A stretch of 64,000 nucleotides of DNA from Flavobacterium buctense. GTDB lineage: Bacteria; Bacteroidota; Bacteroidia; Flavobacteriales; Flavobacteriaceae. The notes under the pieces were generated by a model. That model was not told where the DNA came from. It saw only the letters and a program-made list of their open reading frames with translations, and made no database searches. The stretch is taken from positions 682,001-746,000 of the forward strand of contig NZ_JACTAB010000001.1 of NCBI RefSeq assembly GCF_014486695.1, given 5' to 3'. The position numbers and the translations under genes are program-made. This document shows, piece after piece, positions 61,086-64,000 of this stretch. Numbering within the stretch: the stretch's first letter is position 1; each line of letters opens with the position of its first letter.

Positions 61086-61123
61086 AAAAAAAATCCGCTC
61101 ACTTACTAGAAGGAACGGATTTT
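61086..61123 (-). terminator. Terminator of the M20 peptidase gene
   Basis: Minus strand AAAATCCGTTC ... GAGCGGATTTT followed by T, 30 bases after the stop codon. Confidence 0.82.
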
Positions 61124-61153
61124 CTTTGTGACTTTGTGTCTTTGCGAGAAATA

Positions 61154-62542
61154 TTACTTACTCAACTCCACAAAATATTTATAAAATAACGGTATCGTTT
61201 CAATGCCTTTTAAGTAATTAAATACTCCGAAATGTTCGTTAGGTGAGTGAATTGCGTCAGAATCTAGACCAAATCCCATCAAGATAGTTTTTGATTTTAG
61301 CTCTTTTTCAAACAAAGCCACAATAGGAATACTTCCACCGGAACGCACTGGTATTGCCTGCACTCCGAAGGTTTCAGTGTACGCTTTATTAGCTGCTTTG
61401 TAACCAATGCTGTCAATTGGCGTTACATAACCTTGTCCGCCGTGGTGTGGTGTTACTTTTACTTTTACCGCTTTTGGCGCAATACTTTCAAAGTGGTTTT
61501 TAAACAATTCGGTAATTTCTTCCCAGTCTTGGTTGGGCACCAAACGCATTGAAATTTTAGCATAAGCTTTACTGGCGATAACGGTTTTCGCGCCTTCACC
61601 GGTGTAGCCACCCCAAATTCCGTTCACGTCTAAGGTTGGGCGAATGGAGTTTCTTTCATTAGTTACATAACCGGTTTCACCATAAATATCGGCGATATCT
61701 AAGGCTTGTTTGTATTTGTCTAAAGAGAATGGTGCTTTCGCCATTTCTGCTCTTTCGGCTGCGGAAAGTTCTTCGACTTTGTCATAAAATCCCGGAATCG
61801 TAATGTGGTTGTTTTCATCATGAAGCGAAGCAATCATTTTGGTCAACACATTAATAGGATTGGCCACAGCGCCGCCATATAATCCTGAGTGTAAATCTCT
61901 GTTTGGTCCGGTAACTTCTACTTCTACATAACTCAAACCACGCAAACCGGTTGTGATACTCGGTTGTTGATTGGAAATCATTCCGGTATCGGAAATCAAA
62001 ATCACGTCGCAACTTAGTTTTTCTTGGTTTCTTTCAACGAACCAGCCTAAACTTTTGGAACCCACTTCTTCTTCGCCTTCAATCATAAACTTCACGTTAC
62101 AAGGCAATGAATTACTTTGAATCATATATTCAAAAGCTTTTACGTGCATGTACATTTGACCTTTGTCATCACAAGCGCCTCGGGCGAAAATAGCGCCTTC
62201 AGGATGAATTTCGGTAGTTTTGATTACGGGTTCAAATGGTGGCGATGTCCATAAGTCAATCGGATCCGGCGGCTGTACGTCGTAATGACCGTAAACCAAA
62301 ACCGTTGGTAAATTCTTGTCGATAATATGTTCACCAAAAACGATTGGATAACCAGGCGTTTCGCAAATTTCTACAAAGGTACAACCGGCTTTTTCCAAGC
62401 TGGTTTTTACCGCATCGGCGGTGTTGATTACGTCTTGGGCATAAGCGCTGTCGGCACTTACTGATGGGATTTTTAGGAGTTCAATTAACTCGTTTATAAA
62501 ACGTTCTTTGTTTTGTTGAACGTAATTTTTTATGTTGTCCAT
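61154..62542 (-). CDS. M20 family dipeptidase
   Basis: A 462 aa zinc dipeptidase of the M20/M28-like CNDP type. Metal and catalytic motifs: VLVYGHYDVQPPDP (His, Asp), FARGACDDKGQMYMHV (bridging Asp), IEGEEEVGSKSLG (Glu pair), DVILISDTGMI, and the C-terminal PNEHFGVFNY. It cleaves dipeptides, probably in the cytoplasm; no signal peptide is seen. ATG at 62542 is chosen, as a -7 box TACTTTTG at 62571-62564 overlaps the alternative TTG. Confidence 0.93.
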   Translation of the reverse strand: MDNIKNYVQQNKERFINELIELLKIPSVSADSAYAQDVINTADAVKTSLEKAGCTFVEICETPGYPIVFGEHIIDKNLPTVLVYGHYDVQPPDPIDLWTSPPFEPVIKTTEIHPEGAIFARGACDDKGQMYMHVKAFEYMIQSNSLPCNVKFMIEGEEEVGSKSLGWFVERNQEKLSCDVILISDTGMISNQQPSITTGLRGLSYVEVEVTGPNRDLHSGLYGGAVANPINVLTKMIASLHDENNHITIPGFYDKVEELSAAERAEMAKAPFSLDKYKQALDIADIYGETGYVTNERNSIRPTLDVNGIWGGYTGEGAKTVIASKAYAKISMRLVPNQDWEEITELFKNHFESIAPKAVKVKVTPHHGGQGYVTPIDSIGYKAANKAYTETFGVQAIPVRSGGSIPIVALFEKELKSKTILMGFGLDSDAIHSPNEHFGVFNYLKGIETIPLFYKYFVELSK

Positions 62543-62605
62543 GGGATTAAATTTGTTGTGCTTCAAAAGTACAAAATTGACTGTTATTTTTTTTAATAAT
62601 TTTCC

Positions 62606-62635
62606 TTTGAAAGTTTGAAGTTATGATTATATTTG
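62606..62635 (+). promoter_or_regulatory. Promoter of tRNA-Leu
   Basis: TTTG (62606-62609), 18 bases, TATATTTG (62628-62635), 13 bases before the mature tRNA. Confidence 0.82.
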
Positions 62636-62648
62636 CACTCACCATTTT

Positions 62649-62730
62649 GCGGGTATGGCGAAATTGGTAGACGTGCCAGACTTAGGATCTGGTGCCGCAA
62701 GGCGTGTAGGTTCGAGTCCTATTACCCGCA
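62649..62730 (+). tRNA. tRNA-Leu (TAG)
   Basis: 82-base class II tRNA. Acceptor GCGGGTA pairs with TACCCGC, discriminator A. Anticodon arm CCAGA-CTTAGGA-TCTGG gives anticodon TAG. Variable arm TGCCGCAAGGCGT; T arm GTAGG-TTCGAGT-CCTAT. CCA is not encoded (CACAG follows). Confidence 0.97.
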
Positions 62731-62734
62731 CAGA

Positions 62735-62765
62735 AAGTCCGAAATGAAAGTTTCGGACTTTTTTT
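62735..62765 (+). terminator. Terminator of tRNA-Leu
   Basis: AAGTCCGAAA-TGAAAG-TTTCGGACTT and a T run. Confidence 0.92.
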
Positions 62766-62803
62766 GTTACATAGGACGAGAAGTTTATCCCGATTCATCT
62801 GGA

Positions 62804-62826
62804 AGTCCTATTACCCGCACAGAAAG
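62804..62826 (+). repeat. Duplicated tRNA-Leu 3' end
   Basis: 23 bases identical to 62715-62737, i.e. the 3' T-stem, acceptor strand, discriminator and following bases of the tRNA, 89 bp downstream. A TAGG before (62772-62775) could mimic the 5' T-stem. Confidence 0.85.
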
Positions 62827-62853
62827 CTCTAACGAAAGTTAGGGCTTTTTTTT
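62823..62853 (+). terminator. Second terminator after the tRNA 3' copy
   Basis: AAAGCTCTAAC-GAAA-GTTAGGGCTTT and a T run; the core CTAACGAAAGTTAG is as in the trxA terminator. Confidence 0.9.
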
Positions 62854-62973
62854 ATTGGCAGCAATTGGTTAATAATATGTTTACAGTTTATTGTTTTTGA
62901 GTGTTTTAAATTTTGAAAATTCGATTATTTTTACACCATCAATATTAATTTGAGGTAAAAATCTTTTATTCTA

Positions 62974-63738
62974 ATGAAAGGGAAAAAGCTTATGATAACT
63001 GTGGTACTGGGAATTTTTGGATTTGTTTTATTAGCACTGTCGGGGTATTTGCTATATAGAAATAGTTCCAATTCCATTTCGACTGAAAAACAGAAGCAAT
63101 TAGACGAAGCCATCAAACAAATTGAGGTTTTAAATGCCGAAATTGTTGAAAAGGATAAAATTGTAGATGAAGCCGAGCAAAAAATAAAAACCCTAAGATT
63201 TGATACTTTTGCTTTAACCGCCGGTCAAAATATTCCTATCATAGAAATTGTGGATAACGATTTAAGTGAAGGCGCACCAACAGAAGAAGGCAATAAAAAG
63301 GTCCATAAATTAATGTACCATCACCAAATCAAATTTTCCTTAGTCAATGCGGGTAAAAGTGCTTTGAAAGATGTAATTTTTTCTATTAAGGATGATTACA
63401 ACAAAGGCAAAGAGAAAAAGAAAATGGCAAAGGCCGTTGCGAGTGTTGATTATTTAGGCAAAAAAGTGAATGACGCAGAAATGGGTGAATATGAAAACAT
63501 AGAAGTCAATACGCTTAATTTGAAATCAAAAAAATTACTTTACACTAGTAATCTACCAAGTAGTTTTGGCATCGGAGATTATGAATATCATTTGGTGGTT
63601 GAATGGAGCCAAGGCTTTTACCAAATGTTTATCAAGATTGAAGAAATCGACGGAAAATTAAAATATACTTATGAGTTTTTTGACGTAAACGGCAACACGA
63701 TTGATTTCAATAACCTCGAGAATAGTATTAGTAATTAA
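62974..63738 (+). CDS. Hypothetical protein with one membrane helix and coiled coil
   Basis: Unrecognised, 254 aa. Membrane helix at residues 7-28 (MITVVLGIFGFVLLALSGYLL), a coiled coil at about 38-72 (EKQKQLDEAIKQIEVLNAEI), then a beta-rich domain (about 95-250) containing HHQIKFSLVNAGKSALKDVI, like an extracytoplasmic beta-sandwich. It is probably anchored in the inner membrane with the domain in the periplasm. It is alone, between tRNA-Leu and a strong terminator. Confidence 0.75.
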   Translation: MKGKKLMITVVLGIFGFVLLALSGYLLYRNSSNSISTEKQKQLDEAIKQIEVLNAEIVEKDKIVDEAEQKIKTLRFDTFALTAGQNIPIIEIVDNDLSEGAPTEEGNKKVHKLMYHHQIKFSLVNAGKSALKDVIFSIKDDYNKGKEKKKMAKAVASVDYLGKKVNDAEMGEYENIEVNTLNLKSKKLLYTSNLPSSFGIGDYEYHLVVEWSQGFYQMFIKIEEIDGKLKYTYEFFDVNGNTIDFNNLENSISN

Positions 63739-63740
63739 TA

Positions 63741-63770
63741 AAAAAGCCGCTCAATCGAGCGGCTTTTTTA
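63741..63770. terminator. Terminator after the hypothetical membrane protein
   Basis: AAAAAGCCGCTC-AATC-GAGCGGCTTTTT; runs on both sides, so it may also serve the convergent DUF885 gene. Confidence 0.92.
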
Positions 63771-63805
63771 TTAAAGCTCCGGCGCGCCTGCTGGCTCCTT
63801 TACTA

Positions 63806-63826
63806 AAAATGTTCACTGAACATTTT
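63806..63826. repeat. 21-bp palindrome AAAATGTTCA
   Basis: AAAATGTTCA, one C, TGAACATTTT: a perfect dyad 15 bases beyond the DUF885 stop codon. GGCGCGCC lies at 63781-63788. Looks like an intergenic repeat element or a terminator. Confidence 0.7.
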
Positions 63827-63840
63827 CTTTACGCTTGGCC

Positions 63841-64000
63841 CTATTTCCCAGTGGCAATCCAGTTGTTGATTTTCTTTTCGAGCAATGCTAAGGGCAGACT
63901 TCCAGATTCTAGTACTTTTTGATGAAAAACTTTGATGTCGAATTTGTCGTTCATCTTTTCCTCTGCTTTTTTACGCAATTCCAAAATTTTCAATTGCCCA
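63841..64000 (-). CDS. DUF885 family protein, C-terminal end only
   Basis: The last 52 residues of a minus-strand gene that continues beyond the window: GQLKILELRKKAEEK, then DKFDIKVFHQKVLESGSLPL and LLEKKINNWIATGK. The pattern (G.L.I..LR..A, F.I..FH..VL..G.LPL..LE..I..WI) is the C-terminus of DUF885 proteins, which are often lipoprotein or peptidase-like zinc proteins. The start lies outside, so no further description is possible. Confidence 0.82.
   Translation of the reverse strand, partial: GQLKILELRKKAEEKMNDKFDIKVFHQKVLESGSLPLALLEKKINNWIATGK

Overview
The window looks like a chromosomal segment of a Flavobacterium-type bacterium (Bacteroidota, Flavobacteriaceae). Evidence: low GC, Bacteroidota promoters (TTTG or TTG, about 17-20 bases, then TAnnTTTG), weak ribosome binding sites, type IX secretion (T9SS) C-terminal sorting domains, a SusC-like TonB-dependent receptor, and family features such as DUF4271, DUF4296, DUF4407, ribosomal protein S16 with an acidic tail, and a very long DnaE. 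There is no rRNA, CRISPR array, prophage or insertion sequence with a transposase. Most genes are housekeeping.

Layout. 1-3.1 kb: 3' part of leuS, a small protein, a membrane zinc peptidase. 3.2-6.3 kb: a NUMOD4/HNH-like gene between two near-identical terminators, a small membrane protein, an Lrp/AsnC regulator and a saccharopine dehydrogenase. 6.4-17.3 kb: DUF3108, DUF423, pckA, hemD with DUF4271, a dolichol-phosphate-mannose-type glycosyltransferase, pyrC, DUF4296, an epimerase, tyrS and a LuxE-type protein. 17.3-25.6 kb: a secretion/uptake cluster (two T9SS-sorted proteins, a beta-helix lipoprotein, a TonB-dependent receptor) divergent from a PhoB/PhoR-like two-component system. 25.6-33 kb: a MurG-like transferase, an LpxH-like phosphoesterase, trmB, a LysE transporter, an alkyltransferase-like protein, Mrp and NifU Fe-S carriers, a ferredoxin reductase with its ferredoxin, and an SGNH lipoprotein. 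33-45 kb: DUF3050, glutaryl-CoA dehydrogenase, trmN6-rimM-rpsP, a lipoprotein, an RRM protein, dnaE with a fused exonuclease, trxA. 45-56.7 kb: DUF58, tRNA-Asp, a giant T9SS protein, a TonB-like lipoprotein, a GT2 plus flippase-like pair, ruvC, hemW, a cyclase, an S23/IVP four-helix-bundle gene, YjbR and PH-SHOCT genes. 56.8-64 kb: DUF4407, a small lipoprotein, a BlaI/M56 pair, an M20 dipeptidase, tRNA-Leu, an unknown membrane protein and the 3' end of a DUF885 gene.

The most interesting layer lies between the genes. First, there is a set of 7-base (sometimes 8-base) tandem word arrays. Each array has its own word, they often switch to the reverse-complement word in register to make a hairpin, and they sit at or inside stop codons (leuS, lrp, ruvC, mrp, cyclase, PH-SHOCT). 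The S23/IVP gene is bracketed by inverted arrays of one such word, as if it were the loop of a hairpin. I propose these arrays and the S23 gene belong together, in the way REP repeats and RAYT genes do. Second, a separate dispersed element of about 45-100 bp (ending ...CAATCGGGGCTAA) occurs at least eight times. Third, the tRNA-Leu 3' end is duplicated 89 bp downstream. Fourth, two BlaI-type operators sit exactly on the -7 and -33 boxes of the blaI promoter. Names and functions come from motif recognition by eye; no database search was possible.
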